DNA of 64,000 bases from Maribacter_C sp947494565 (GTDB lineage: Bacteria > Bacteroidota > Bacteroidia > Flavobacteriales > Flavobacteriaceae): NCBI RefSeq assembly GCF_047345415.1, contig NZ_JBLFEP010000008.1, positions 1-64,000 on the forward strand, in the 5' to 3' direction. The number at the start of each line of letters is the position of its first letter. The first letter of the stretch is position 1. Made by a program: the position numbers and the translations under genes. This document shows, piece after piece, positions 36,695 through 46,661 of the stretch. Below the pieces are notes generated by a model. That model was given only the letters and a program-made list of their open reading frames with translations. It was not told the origin of the DNA and did no database searches.

Positions 36695-37834
36695 CTATTT
36701 ATAATACAAGGCTATTTGGCCTAATTGACCTACGATCCGCACAGAATCTTTCATCGATAGTTTTGAATCATCGACATGTACCCATCGCTTTAGGGGTTGT
36801 TCGCAAATGTATTTTTTGACCACTTTCTTACCGTAGTGTTTCCGCATGCGCATAAAGATTTCCACATCGAACAACCATTTGGTAATGAATTTTTTCTCGA
36901 ACATCAAAGAAGCGACTTCCTGATCCATGATCTTTGCACCACACTGGGTATCCTTAAAAGGCATTCCAAGAATAGTCTGTATAATCAGGTTAATCGTCTT
37001 ACTAATTAGCTTACGGGCAGATTCCTTCGCGATATTCGCACCCATGCGTGTTATTCTAGATCCACTGACTATTTTATAGTCCGAACTCCCAATTGTTTTG
37101 ACCAAGTCGTCAAAATCACTGAAATCGGTGGAAAGGTCGGCATCTAAATATCCGATATAATCAAATGCTTCACGTTTGGTCAGATACTGAATGCCCTGAC
37201 GCACCGCCTCGGCTTTACCACCATTTTTTTCACAATTGAAAATCGAGATATTCTCTTCGTTGCCTTCCCTCAGTTTCTCCAGTACCGCTAGGGTATTATC
37301 CGTACTTCCATCATTGACAAAACACAGATGGTAACCTACATTTTTGTCAATAAAGTCTTTGAACAAGGCCCTCGACAAACGGTTTTCCTCATTGTAACAT
37401 GGAATGACCACACCTACCCCGTACTTACCGATTATCTTGGTTTCGATATTGGTCTCGGTGTAGAGTTGAATAAAATTATTTCCTAGTATCCTATTGATTC
37501 GGGCCACCATCTCGTCAAGGCTGACCGGTTTTTTCATATAATCATCGATACCGAGGTTATAGCTTTCCAAAATGGTCTTCTCATTGGTATTACCGGACAT
37601 CACCAAAATAGGGATATCAAGTTTTCTAACAATTCGTATGTGCTGAATCACCTCTATCCCCGATAGGTCGGGCATATTAATATCTACAATGACCATGTCA
37701 GGGTCAAAGGTATCAATGGCCGCAATACCCGATTGTCCACTATTTGCGGTAAACACCTCGTAGCCGAGTTCGGTCAATCGTTTCTCTACGGAAAGTAAAA
37801 TCAGTTGTTGATCGTCAATGGTTAAGATTTTCAT
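36695..37834 (-). CDS. Response-regulator receiver fused to GT2 glycosyltransferase (copy 1)
   Basis: A 379-residue fusion. Residues 1-120 are a complete receiver: DD at 7-8, phospho-acceptor Asp51 (VIVDINMPDLSG), the Ser/Thr switch in ILVMSGN, and Lys in YMKKPVS. Residues about 137-360 are a GT2 transferase resembling dolichyl/undecaprenyl-phosphate sugar transferases: GVVIPCYNEENRL, FVNDGSTDNT, GGKAEAVRQG, the catalytic YLDADLSTDF, and DTQCGAKI. No membrane helices follow. The enzyme should transfer a sugar from a nucleotide to a lipid or polymer, with activity set by phosphorylation. A 21-bp-phased LytTR-like site lies about 90 bp upstream and the leader has AAACTTAACCT next to the ATG. 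A paralogue is at 48363-49499. Confidence 0.93.
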   Translation of the reverse strand: MKILTIDDQQLILLSVEKRLTELGYEVFTANSGQSGIAAIDTFDPDMVIVDINMPDLSGIEVIQHIRIVRKLDIPILVMSGNTNEKTILESYNLGIDDYMKKPVSLDEMVARINRILGNNFIQLYTETNIETKIIGKYGVGVVIPCYNEENRLSRALFKDFIDKNVGYHLCFVNDGSTDNTLAVLEKLREGNEENISIFNCEKNGGKAEAVRQGIQYLTKREAFDYIGYLDADLSTDFSDFDDLVKTIGSSDYKIVSGSRITRMGANIAKESARKLISKTINLIIQTILGMPFKDTQCGAKIMDQEVASLMFEKKFITKWLFDVEIFMRMRKHYGKKVVKKYICEQPLKRWVHVDDSKLSMKDSVRIVGQLGQIALYYK

Positions 37835-37923
37835 AGGTTAAGTTTTAATTGTTGTCTGGTAAACTTTTATAGGGTTTCTAAAGCAAATGTAGTGACCGAT
37901 GACGCCCTTTTATGATTGTAAAA

Positions 37924-37953
37924 GTTGGATGACGTTTTTCTATAGACGAACGG
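37924..37953. promoter_or_regulatory. LytTR-type direct repeat (site a)
   Basis: GTTGGATGA (37924-37932) and GACGAACGG (37945-37953) are spaced 21 bp start to start. The minus-strand reading of the second is CCGTTCGTC, identical to the AlgR (LytTR) core. The site lies between the divergent receiver-GT2 gene and the 1028-residue membrane protein gene, 85-90 bp from each start. A possible extra half-site, GACCGATGA, is at 37894. Confidence 0.65.
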
Positions 37954-38037
37954 TTTTATGCCTTCGACCGGAGGTTATCGGTAAAACACACAATATATAT
38001 ACCTTTAAGTTGTTTTAATTTCCTACACATTAGTCCC

Positions 38038-41000
38038 GTGCAACGAACGAATACCATACTGATCTTAGCACTCTTTATAGGGCTCGCTTTTCATGGTTCC
38101 AGTATCTTTTTTACTTTGGAAAGCACCTATGATGCACTAATTCATTTGTTTTTTGCGGACCATTATGCCCAAAGCTGGTTTGAGCCTTGGGATTACCGAT
38201 GGTATACCGGTTTTACCGTTCAGGCTTACCCTCCACTGGTTCATCAAGCAATTGCAGTGCTTTCGTATATCGGCGGTTTGAAGTTTGGTCTGTTTTCGGT
38301 CGCCTTGATAGCCATCTTTTTGTTCATCACGGGAAGTTATCGTTTCGGGTTATTGCTTACGGGGAATAGAAGAATTGCCGGCTATACGGCATTATTGGCC
38401 GTCTTCTCCTCCACCTTTATCGAAACTTTGCACCTTTTTGGTCAATTACCGAGCATCATTGGTCTATCTGTCTTGTTACATGCCTTGCCTGAAGTGTATA
38501 GTTGGATCAAGACCGGAAGGCTTCGATTTCTTGCGACCAGCCTTTCGTTAATTGCCGTAACGGTTACTTCGCATCACGTGACCCCAATATTCGGCATGAT
38601 CTTTTTTATCTTTCCTTTGATCGGAATGGTACTTATGGATACGGCCAAAGATCAGGTAGGCCAGTATAAAAAGGTAACGTTCAGTCTTTTCTGGGGGGTA
38701 TTCAAACGCTTGTTTTGGCGTATCGTGACTTTTGGGTTTTCATCACTGGTATTAATCGTTGTATGTATACTCCCGTATTGGATCAACTCCAAAAACAACC
38801 CAATAACCCAAGTACCTATTCCACATGGGTCTCGAGACAATTTTTTCGAGGTAACCTCATCCGGGTTGGTCTTTTTTCTGATTCCTTGGGGAATATTGCT
38901 CTTTCTATTGCCCTATATCTTCTATCGCTTTTTCAGTAAGCGATACCTCTTTTTCGGACTGTCTTTTTCCCTATTGGCCTTGCTAGGAACAGGTGGTACC
39001 ACTCCCATTCCCTTAAAACTATTGGGCGAAACCGCTTTCAATATCCTAACGTTGGATCGTTTTACCCTATGGGCGACCATTATGGCCCTACCTATATTCG
39101 GAGAGTTCGCGTATCGCATGGTCGAAGGAGACTTGAAAACCTATTTACAAGATCGATTTGGGGCAGTCTATCACCGGGTTATTGGCGGTTGCATCGCCGG
39201 AGGGTTATTGTTGATGGTTATTTTTACGATGAGCTTGAATTACTTCAGACCTGCCCAGCCCCAAAAAATAAAGATGTTACCCATCGTAAATTTCCTCAAT
39301 CAAGATCAACACGACCAATGGAGGTACCTACCCCTAGGTTTCGGTGATCAGATGGCTTGGCTATCGGCACAGACCAATGCCATGACCGTAGATGGAAATT
39401 ACCACTCGGCCCGGAGACTACCTGAATTGACTACTCGGGCAATTGAGCGCTTGGAAAACTCCAAATTTAGAGGTGTAGAGGGCATCGGGTCACTACAACA
39501 GTTTTTAACGGTACCAGAAAAGTACCACCTGAAATACATTTTTTCGAATGACAAGTTCTACGACCCTATCCTCTATTTCTGTGGATGGCAACGTCTACAA
39601 CAGTTGGAAAATGGCATTATGGTATGGGAGCGACTGAATGTGCCACCATTACCAAAGATCATCCCAAAAGATGAGGTATCCCAAGCCTTAAAAGTGATGT
39701 GGGGCATTATCCCCTTTCTTACGGTACTACTAGCATTTGTAATCAACATACAATGGGTATGGTTCCGTATATTGAAAAATAAAGTACTACCGGAAGGTCC
39801 CTTTTTAGCCTATGCCATTCCATATAGTGGTTTCGCTCCAAATTTGGTTCGTGTCAATCACCTTTGGGCTTGTTTCCTATTGATAGCAATGGCCTACGGT
39901 ACCTATCGATTCTATCTCGTCAATACGGCGCAGCGGAGCCCGAAAAATGTCATTACGGCCTATTACGACGCCCTTGATTTCAAGGAATTTGAACGGGCTT
40001 ATTCCTACATGGACCCTAACGACGACCTAACCTTATCGCAATACATGTTAGAGGTATCGGTCACCGATGGTATTTTGAGTTCCTATGCCAAATTGGATGC
40101 CATTGCCATCGAGCTGTTACCAACGAACGAACATAGTGCCAGGGCCAAAGTGGAGACCAAATGGATCACGCCCTTGGAAAAAGTAGATAAAACGTTCTAT
40201 CACACCCTGTCAAGAAGAAACGGCAATTGGTATATCGTACCACAACATTTTGATAGCGATCTGCCGCCAGACCAGTTGATGACAAACAATAGTACTACCT
40301 TTTTCAATCACGGTAGACGGCGGATTACCACGCAACAGACCCATCATGAAGATGTATTGAAACAACCCGTTTTAGAAGTGCTCAGTGCAAAATTGGTACA
40401 GCGCAATGGAGGGTATAGCCTCATCGGGGAAGTTCAGAATATTGACACCACTCCTGCCGATGTGACCATTAAGGGGACACTCTACAACGACAATGACGTA
40501 CCATTGGCCACACACAATGCCAAGTACCATTTGAAGCACAAATTAATGCCGAAGGAGATCACTGCCTTTCGCATCGATTTCGAAGGCATCGCCTGGTCGT
40601 CTACCAAAGATACCATCCCTCCTACCTTTGACCCTGATGAATTTACACCCTTGAGCCTTAAAGAACTACCGACCAAATTCGATTTGCAATGTGCCGGAAA
40701 TGTGGCCATTACAGATCTCTATAAGCAACTGACCTTACAAGACCTTCGTCACCAATCAAGAAAGATTACCGGAACACTCTTCAACTCAGGGGTACAGGAA
40801 GTCACCATACCCCAGCTTCTGATTTCGTATTACAACAAAAACAAGGAATTGATCTGGGTGGATCATCACTTCATGCGAGAGGGTGTACGTATACAACGCA
40901 AACAATATTTTGAATATGACCTATGTCAACTGAAAGGGTTAGCGATACTAAAAAGCGATCTCGAACAATGCTTTGTCAACGGCCTACCCAATGCTTCGAT

Positions 41001-41124
41001 TGCGGAAAAGATTTTTCCGAATAGAAACGAGATTCATCCATCTGCACAGCTGCAACCCATATCGGGTGATGGATTTGACTTTATAAAGATTGAATTGAAC
41101 AGTTATATCGGAAACCCTAAATAA
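38038..41124 (+). CDS. Large polytopic membrane protein, GT-C/PTPS-related type
   Basis: A 1028-residue protein starting with GTG. Residues 1 to about 620 contain about 12-14 transmembrane helices with a large extracytoplasmic loop (about 395-540). The N-terminus (FFTLESTYDALIHLFFADHY and WFEPWDYRWYTGFTVQAYPP) resembles membrane proteins labelled 6-pyruvoyl-tetrahydropterin synthase-related, which look like GT-C glycosyltransferases. Residues about 640-745 look like an NTF2/SnoaL fold (VITAYYDALDFKEFERAYSY), followed by a FxLYD-like beta domain (about 770-850). The next two genes are coupled to it. It is a good candidate for the polymerase or export platform of an exopolysaccharide. The specific reaction is inference. 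Confidence 0.75.
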   Translation: MQRTNTILILALFIGLAFHGSSIFFTLESTYDALIHLFFADHYAQSWFEPWDYRWYTGFTVQAYPPLVHQAIAVLSYIGGLKFGLFSVALIAIFLFITGSYRFGLLLTGNRRIAGYTALLAVFSSTFIETLHLFGQLPSIIGLSVLLHALPEVYSWIKTGRLRFLATSLSLIAVTVTSHHVTPIFGMIFFIFPLIGMVLMDTAKDQVGQYKKVTFSLFWGVFKRLFWRIVTFGFSSLVLIVVCILPYWINSKNNPITQVPIPHGSRDNFFEVTSSGLVFFLIPWGILLFLLPYIFYRFFSKRYLFFGLSFSLLALLGTGGTTPIPLKLLGETAFNILTLDRFTLWATIMALPIFGEFAYRMVEGDLKTYLQDRFGAVYHRVIGGCIAGGLLLMVIFTMSLNYFRPAQPQKIKMLPIVNFLNQDQHDQWRYLPLGFGDQMAWLSAQTNAMTVDGNYHSARRLPELTTRAIERLENSKFRGVEGIGSLQQFLTVPEKYHLKYIFSNDKFYDPILYFCGWQRLQQLENGIMVWERLNVPPLPKIIPKDEVSQALKVMWGIIPFLTVLLAFVINIQWVWFRILKNKVLPEGPFLAYAIPYSGFAPNLVRVNHLWACFLLIAMAYGTYRFYLVNTAQRSPKNVITAYYDALDFKEFERAYSYMDPNDDLTLSQYMLEVSVTDGILSSYAKLDAIAIELLPTNEHSARAKVETKWITPLEKVDKTFYHTLSRRNGNWYIVPQHFDSDLPPDQLMTNNSTTFFNHGRRRITTQQTHHEDVLKQPVLEVLSAKLVQRNGGYSLIGEVQNIDTTPADVTIKGTLYNDNDVPLATHNAKYHLKHKLMPKEITAFRIDFEGIAWSSTKDTIPPTFDPDEFTPLSLKELPTKFDLQCAGNVAITDLYKQLTLQDLRHQSRKITGTLFNSGVQEVTIPQLLISYYNKNKELIWVDHHFMREGVRIQRKQYFEYDLCQLKGLAILKSDLEQCFVNGLPNASIAEKIFPNRNEIHPSAQLQPISGDGFDFIKIELNSYIGNPK

Positions 41125-41125
41125 T

Positions 41126-42349
41126 TTGAAAAGAGGAATTTACATAGCATTTCTGATTCTCACTTGGTACGGATGTGCCCCTGAAGTAGTCAGAACCTCT
41201 AGCGAAGAAAATCAGTTTGCACTGGTGTCTTCCAAAACCTCCTATGTTGCCGGAGAAAGCATTCAAATTCAATTTCAGGGTAATAGTGCCTCCCCTCCTC
41301 AGCTATGGTTGAACAGCGCTTTCGGCAGCTCCGTTCTACAGCCCGATCTTAAGGAAAGTTTACTGACCTTTACACTTCCCAAGTTTTTTACGCAGAAATC
41401 CGGGGAGTGCAGTTGGACCCTGGTACACGACCAAAAAGTCTATGTCGAAGGGAAACTTAGTATAGGGTCTCATCCCATAAAAAAGGCACGAATAGCATCG
41501 TATTTAGGACCTAGAAGTATCACTGCGGGAGGAGATGATTTCACCATGCTGGTTACAGTCCCCACGGACCATTTTGACAATCCGTTGGCAGATTCCACGA
41601 GATTGACCATTAAAAAACAGTTCACTTCAACACTTGAAGAGACACCTATACGTTTGAAAAATGGTATCGGATGGACCAACTTGCACAGTTCTCAAAAATC
41701 GGGTTGGCTGCTTATTTCGGCCTCCTTTGATGCGAGTACAAGTAAAGAACTGACGGCTATAGTACATCCGGCAAAAGCGGTCGATTTCAATATCACCTAT
41801 GCAAGAAACCACGCTTATGCAGATGGTAACCAAGTTATTACCTTTACTACGGGACGTATCAAAGATGAGTTTGGAAATACCGTTAGCGATGGTACCCTTG
41901 TGAACTTTCTCATTACCGACCCCTACGGAATGATTCTTCAGACCACAGGAACGACCATTAATGGTTCGGCCGAGGGCAAGCTATTACATCCCGATAAACC
42001 CAGTACTTGGTCCGTTACCGCCTATATTACGGGCGCCGCCCAGAGCAATTCCATTTCCCTCGATTTTGAACCTGCCTTAAACGATTTCAAGGTCTCTTAC
42101 TCAGGCGGCGGGCGTACCCTTACCCTATCGGAACTGCATAGTTTTATGGGACAACTGGTACCCGATGGAATTCCTATTTCCCTGGAAATTCACAACAGCG
42201 CTGGCGCGTTACTGGAGACGCTACGTACCACCTCGCGATTGGGTTCTGCCCAATTCAAGATTTCAGAAGATTTTTATCCGAAAGGAAGCTATCAGCTAAC
42301 GGTCGACGTGGCAGGAATTCGAAAAACCAAAAAAGTGACCTTACAATGA
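41126..42349 (+). CDS. Ig-like-domain lipoprotein
   Basis: A 407-residue protein. The likely start is TTG at 41126, one base after the upstream stop, giving KRGIYIAFLILTWYGCAPEV, a lipoprotein signal with Cys near residue 17. The rest is beta-rich and appears to be three or four Ig/invasin-like modules (ARNHAYADGNQVITFTTGRI then DEFGNTVSDG is a Big_1-like motif; VTVPTDHFDNPLADSTR is another). Such domains are scaffolds or adhesins. Its position between the GT-C-like gene and the glycoside hydrolase, both coupled, suggests a periplasmic or outer-membrane part of the export machine. I recognise no close family. Confidence 0.7.
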   Translation: MKRGIYIAFLILTWYGCAPEVVRTSSEENQFALVSSKTSYVAGESIQIQFQGNSASPPQLWLNSAFGSSVLQPDLKESLLTFTLPKFFTQKSGECSWTLVHDQKVYVEGKLSIGSHPIKKARIASYLGPRSITAGGDDFTMLVTVPTDHFDNPLADSTRLTIKKQFTSTLEETPIRLKNGIGWTNLHSSQKSGWLLISASFDASTSKELTAIVHPAKAVDFNITYARNHAYADGNQVITFTTGRIKDEFGNTVSDGTLVNFLITDPYGMILQTTGTTINGSAEGKLLHPDKPSTWSVTAYITGAAQSNSISLDFEPALNDFKVSYSGGGRTLTLSELHSFMGQLVPDGIPISLEIHNSAGALLETLRTTSRLGSAQFKISEDFYPKGSYQLTVDVAGIRKTKKVTLQ

Positions 42350-43869
42350 AAACGAACCGTACCCTATATCGCACACTGCTCATCCTCTCTTTCTTGGTGA
42401 TCAATGCGGCTATCATAGCCGGGGTAAGTTCGGTGCTCTCCTATATGAACACCGGAGCGGATCGTTCAGCAATATTGCATCTGCCAGAAGCACAGATCCC
42501 TAACTATGCGCCCCAGGTCGTTTGGACACCCTTGACCAACGAAGGCAGACCGATAAGTTCACAAACCCTGTCGGAATTGGAACGGGATTATCTGAAAGCG
42601 TGGTATGTTCGAAATATCGCTTTAGAGACCAACGATCGGTACGGCACTGCAGACTATTATACTGATAGCGCCCAGGTACAACTGTATGACATACTGGACC
42701 TCAACCTTAAAAACAATGTTTATTTCAAGAGTTCGACCCTCAAGCATCATCCGACCTTGGAGTTCTACAGCGCCGATGGAAAGATAGCAGTACTCACCGA
42801 TACTAATGTAGAGCGCTATGAAGAGGCCTATATGGACCAAAAGCGTATTGCCCAACATACGGAAATCGCTTCTTATCAGGTCATGCTCTTGCTAGAAGAT
42901 GGCTTCTGGAGAATACGTCATCTGATCAAACTCCCATCCCAAGAAGTAGAAAAAACCAAGGTATCCCGGCCCGATCTGAGTGCTGTTACAAAAAGTAAAG
43001 GGGTCAATTACTATCCCCAAAAACATCCTTGGAATATGTTCGGAGCAACATTTTCGGACAGTAGCATCACCGCGGATTTCGCAAAAATCAAACACATGGA
43101 CCTCAATACGGTGCGGATTTTTGTCCCCTATAAAACATTCGGAAAGGCTCAAATAGAGATCGAAAAAATGAAGCAGTTGCAACACACTTTGGATATGGCC
43201 GAAAAGAACGACCTCAAAGTGGTATTGACCTTGTTCGATTTTTATGGGGACTATAGCCTTCGAGATTGGACCCTCACCCATAGACATGCCGAACAAATCG
43301 TCACAGCACTTAAGGACCACCCTGCCCTATTGGCATGGGATATTAAAAACGAACCCGATCTTGACTTTGAAACAAGAGGTAAGACCCAGGTTACGGCATG
43401 GCTAGGACGAATGATTTCGGAAGTGAAGTCTTGGGATAACCAACACCCTGTAACTATTGGGTGGTCAAGTCCAGAGGCTGCAACGAACTTGGCTAAAGAG
43501 GTCGATTTCGTTTCCTTTCATTATTACCGGGAACCCGATCAATTCATGGTAGCTTTTCAAGAATTGAAAACGAATGTACCGGATAAACCCTTGGTGCTTC
43601 AAGAGTATGGATATTCCTCTTATGATGGCATCTGGAATGCTTATCTGGGCTCAGAAGAAAATCAGGCGGAATACGTCATACAAATGCAAAAACTATTGGA
43701 TTCGGAAAGCATTCCATTCATGATTTGGACGCTCTACGATTTTGAGTCCGTTCCAAATTCGGTGGTGGGCCGTTTGCCGTGGCGCAAGGCCAGGCAACGT
43801 CATTTTGGTGTATTAGCTGGCGATGGGCAACCCAAAAAAGCCTATTATTCGCTGATCGAAAAAAAATAA
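42346..43869 (+). CDS. Membrane-anchored clan-A glycoside hydrolase with NTF2-like N-domain
   Basis: A 507-residue protein whose ATG overlaps the previous TGA. An N-terminal anchor helix (about 10-32) is followed by an NTF2-like domain (about 72-196: LERDYLKAWYVRNI, VMLLLEDGFWRIRHL). A TIM barrel follows at about 215-507. LAWDIKNEPDL gives acid/base Glu336, and VLQEYGY gives nucleophile Glu420, the classical clan GH-A pair. GH5-like enzymes cut beta-linked glycans. Polysaccharide synthase loci (Pel, cellulose, PNAG) often carry such a hydrolase to trim the product, and that role fits here. The NTF2-like domain echoes one in the 1028-residue protein of the same operon. Confidence 0.85.
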   Translation: MKTNRTLYRTLLILSFLVINAAIIAGVSSVLSYMNTGADRSAILHLPEAQIPNYAPQVVWTPLTNEGRPISSQTLSELERDYLKAWYVRNIALETNDRYGTADYYTDSAQVQLYDILDLNLKNNVYFKSSTLKHHPTLEFYSADGKIAVLTDTNVERYEEAYMDQKRIAQHTEIASYQVMLLLEDGFWRIRHLIKLPSQEVEKTKVSRPDLSAVTKSKGVNYYPQKHPWNMFGATFSDSSITADFAKIKHMDLNTVRIFVPYKTFGKAQIEIEKMKQLQHTLDMAEKNDLKVVLTLFDFYGDYSLRDWTLTHRHAEQIVTALKDHPALLAWDIKNEPDLDFETRGKTQVTAWLGRMISEVKSWDNQHPVTIGWSSPEAATNLAKEVDFVSFHYYREPDQFMVAFQELKTNVPDKPLVLQEYGYSSYDGIWNAYLGSEENQAEYVIQMQKLLDSESIPFMIWTLYDFESVPNSVVGRLPWRKARQRHFGVLAGDGQPKKAYYSLIEKK

Positions 43870-43870
43870 A

Positions 43871-43897
43871 GAGAGGCAGCTAACCAGACCACCTCTC
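43871..43897. terminator. Weak hairpin between convergent genes
   Basis: GAGAGG (43871-43876) pairs with CCTCTC (43892-43897) between the convergent hydrolase and GT4 genes. There is no long T run, so its terminator role is uncertain. Confidence 0.35.
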
Positions 43898-43922
43898 CTC
43901 GACTTAACCAGATATAAAAAAA

Positions 43923-45152
43923 CTAAACCATTTCCTTTCGTTTTTCGGTCATCAAATTCAACGTTCTTCCCGTGGATTTGGAAAACTGTATGGCCTTAAA
44001 ATAATCCACATACATTTGAGTGATATCGGCCATGGGCAATGAGCAAGCCGCCCTGTAATTGGTTTTACCCAAATGTATTCTATAACTGTCATAGAGCAAG
44101 ATGTTCGCTATGGCGTCCGCCAATGACTCCTTGCTTTTAGGATCAAAGAACTCTCCTTTGTAGCCTTCTTCCTCGACCAGAATACTGAGGTCTCCCAAGT
44201 CTGGTAGGGCGACCGCCTTTCCATAACTTCCCGCTTGATGTAATACTCCCGAACTTCCTGTCGTAGAGGTATATGGAAAAACGACAACGGCACTTTCCCT
44301 AAAGACAACAGGCACGTCCTCTTCGGCCACATAACCGGTAAACCGAAGTTGTGAAACATGGGCATACTTCTTTTGTACGGATTCTAGATACCCAGGTGTA
44401 TTGGGACTATCGGTTCCGGCAATCACGATTTCGATATTCTCCCCGGTACGTTTTCGAATCAACGCTACGGCCTCGATCATAATCTCCACCTTTTTGTAAG
44501 TACCGAACTTACCGAAGGCCATAACCTGCTTTGGTCCCTCACCCAAACAATAATCAGGTTCAGGGGGCGTCTCAAAAGCACCGTGGGGAATCAGGGCCAC
44601 ATTTCTGGCCTTGTATTTCTTTTCAAGGATAGTTTTGTATTTGCTAATGGTCACCGCCAAGACATCGGAGGTCAGCACGAATTTGGTCAAGGTACTTCCA
44701 ATAAAATTATACGCGCGTTGCAACCATTTATTGGCCGTAATTCCGGCATTATCCAAATCCACTTGCTCTAATATGTTATGCAATAGTGATATGGTAGGGA
44801 TACCTTTAAGTTTACAGATCAACGGCAGCATCAATCCTAAGGCAGCGGGAATCTTTTTATCCCCGAATTTCAGGAACTGCAGGTTAAAAAGTACTGCATC
44901 AGGTTGGGTTTTCGAGATGACCTTATTGATTTTTAGGACGTTGGTATAGTCATTAAAACCCCAACACTCCCGTACCGTGATCTTACAACCTTCTTCTTCA
45001 AACGTCAAGTCTTTTTCTGCTTCCGTCTTATCGGTAATCAATATAATTTCAGTGACTTCTTTTTGAAGTCTAAAGTGTTTTACCAAATGGTATCCGTATT
45101 CCGTTAGGGTTACTTTACTCGGGGGATACGCGGTTACAATTGCCAGTCTCAT
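43923..45152 (-). CDS. GT4-family glycosyltransferase (copy 1)
   Basis: A 409-residue GT-B glycosyltransferase. I start at Met 45152 (MRLAIVTAYPPS) because the paralogue at 47087-48322 starts at the equivalent residue; an upstream ATG at 45176 adds eight residues. Motifs: DAVLFNLQFLKFGDKKIPAA, VALIPHGAFE, KQVMAFGKFGTYKKVEIMIE, and the C-terminal donor-site region VVVFPYTSTTGSSGVLHQAG. It should transfer a sugar from a nucleotide donor in the cytoplasm, probably assembling the repeat of the locus polysaccharide. Upstream are a 21-bp-phased LytTR-like site (45231-45260) and the leader element AAACTTAACCT right before the ATG. Confidence 0.92.
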   Translation of the reverse strand: MRLAIVTAYPPSKVTLTEYGYHLVKHFRLQKEVTEIILITDKTEAEKDLTFEEEGCKITVRECWGFNDYTNVLKINKVISKTQPDAVLFNLQFLKFGDKKIPAALGLMLPLICKLKGIPTISLLHNILEQVDLDNAGITANKWLQRAYNFIGSTLTKFVLTSDVLAVTISKYKTILEKKYKARNVALIPHGAFETPPEPDYCLGEGPKQVMAFGKFGTYKKVEIMIEAVALIRKRTGENIEIVIAGTDSPNTPGYLESVQKKYAHVSQLRFTGYVAEEDVPVVFRESAVVVFPYTSTTGSSGVLHQAGSYGKAVALPDLGDLSILVEEEGYKGEFFDPKSKESLADAIANILLYDSYRIHLGKTNYRAACSLPMADITQMYVDYFKAIQFSKSTGRTLNLMTEKRKEMV

Positions 45153-45230
45153 CAGGTTAAGTTTTAAAGGGTTCATTGGTTTCGTTAGTACAAATATCCT
45201 CTAAAGTTGTGGGTTGTAAGGGTGTCTTGC

Positions 45231-45260
45231 GACGGGTGGGCCTTTGCTGTAGGTGAATGG
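45231..45260. promoter_or_regulatory. LytTR-type direct repeat (site b)
   Basis: GACGGGTGG (45231-45239) and GGTGAATGG (45252-45260) are 21 bp apart start to start. The second is preceded by TTGCTGTA as in site e. It lies about 80 bp upstream of the GT4 copy 1 start. Confidence 0.65.
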
Positions 45261-45351
45261 TAACTCGCAACGGATGAACCCGAACGCCCCCTATCCGATT
45301 CACAAAACCCTACGCTTTCACACCCCATCAAAATGAAGCCCAATACCAAAG

Positions 45352-45383
45352 AAAAACCCAAAGAGCATAAGGTCTTTGGGTTT
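45352..45383 (-). terminator. Intrinsic terminator of STAS/flippase operon
   Basis: AAACCCAAAGA (45354-45364) and TCTTTGGGTTT (45373-45383) form an 11-bp stem. On the minus strand it is followed by a TTTTTC-rich tail, so it ends the minus-strand flippase transcript. Confidence 0.85.
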
Positions 45384-45412
45384 ACTACACATCAAAACAC
45401 GATACCCAACAC

Positions 45413-46654
45413 TTATGTTTTTTGGTTCTTTTGAAGGAAATAAATCAGTTGAGTCACCAACAAGAACACCATCGCGATAATCTGTACACCGACCACCATT
45501 TGCAAACTGCTATGAAAAAAGACGATCAAGCCAATTTGGGAGACTCCGATAAGACCGGACATAAGCACTGGCCGATATTCGTCCAAGGACAAAAAGTAGT
45601 ATGCAAAGATGTTCGAAATGGCGAATAAGGAGGTCGCAAGGGCATACTGCCACAACAAGGGAGCGATGGATAGATAGGCTTTACCGAACATCAATTGTAC
45701 GATCAGTTCTGGGAACAAGGCGCAAGAGAGTACAATACCCAAAGACAGAAAACCTATATACCCCACATATTTGAAGAGCACCGGAGCTGTGGCTTCTCCA
45801 TTCTTCTGTTTTTGCACCACATCGGGTAGCAATAACATCACGAACATCCAGGCCACGAAATACACTACCCTTCCGATTAGGGCCAGCGAAGCATATAGGC
45901 CGGCGTCTAAAGTATCGAAGTAATGCTTGACCATTAGTACATCACTATTATTGATAATGATTTGGGTCAGTTCATAACAGGCGGTAAGTACCATAAATTG
46001 CATCACGCGCTTTTTATGGGGCGCCGACAGCCTGACTTTTTTAAACAGTCGTTTACTATCAAAGGTCGTGGGAATCAAACCGAAGACGAATGAAATAGCG
46101 ATACCCAAGGCGACCAAAAAGGCCGGTGATAAGGGAACAAGCCACAATAGCACTAGTGTTAAGACCAGTCGGCTCCACATTTCCGCTTGGTAGGTAACGG
46201 ATAGTTTTGCATAGTCTTGACGTCCTTGATACGTGCCACGGTTAACCGACATGAAGAAATATAAGGGCACTGCGGCCGCGAAAGTCTTGAACATCAGGGG
46301 GGAGTCTGTCTGAAAAAGGATACTGAGGTTTTCAGCAAAACCAAAAAGTAGAAGGCCAATGACCATACCGAAGGTCAAGGCATATTTATATTGGAGTTGT
46401 TGAAAGGCATCCCAGTCACTTTCCGAGAAAAGCACCGCAAATTTGGCGGTGGCTAGCTGAAAGGTCATTCCCAAAAAGGATAATACCAATAATAAGGTGA
46501 CCAAAAGTGCGGCATCGGCAAAAGCCTCAGGACCCAATAATCGCCCCAAAATCAGGTTGTACAAGTAGTTGCCTCCGTTGACCAGAAGCACACTACCCAT
46601 AAACAACCTTTCCGGGGGAACTTTTTGTAAGAGTAGTTTAAATGCGGTCATCAC
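45413..46654 (-). CDS. Wzx-like polysaccharide flippase family protein
   Basis: A 413-residue membrane protein with about 12 helices of the MATE/polysaccharide transport superfamily. It begins LLQKVPPERLFMGSVLLVNG, then NYLYNLILGRLLGPEAFADA, the Wzx-style first helices, and has RGTYQGRQDYAKLSV in the first long loop. Flippases move lipid-linked sugars across the inner membrane. It follows the STAS-like gene by 7 bp and ends in a terminator. In this locus it may export a lipid-linked sugar made by the receiver-GT2 or GT4 enzymes. Confidence 0.9.
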   Translation of the reverse strand: MMTAFKLLLQKVPPERLFMGSVLLVNGGNYLYNLILGRLLGPEAFADAALLVTLLLVLSFLGMTFQLATAKFAVLFSESDWDAFQQLQYKYALTFGMVIGLLLFGFAENLSILFQTDSPLMFKTFAAAVPLYFFMSVNRGTYQGRQDYAKLSVTYQAEMWSRLVLTLVLLWLVPLSPAFLVALGIAISFVFGLIPTTFDSKRLFKKVRLSAPHKKRVMQFMVLTACYELTQIIINNSDVLMVKHYFDTLDAGLYASLALIGRVVYFVAWMFVMLLLPDVVQKQKNGEATAPVLFKYVGYIGFLSLGIVLSCALFPELIVQLMFGKAYLSIAPLLWQYALATSLFAISNIFAYYFLSLDEYRPVLMSGLIGVSQIGLIVFFHSSLQMVVGVQIIAMVFLLVTQLIYFLQKNQKT

Positions 46655-46661
46655 TTACTAT

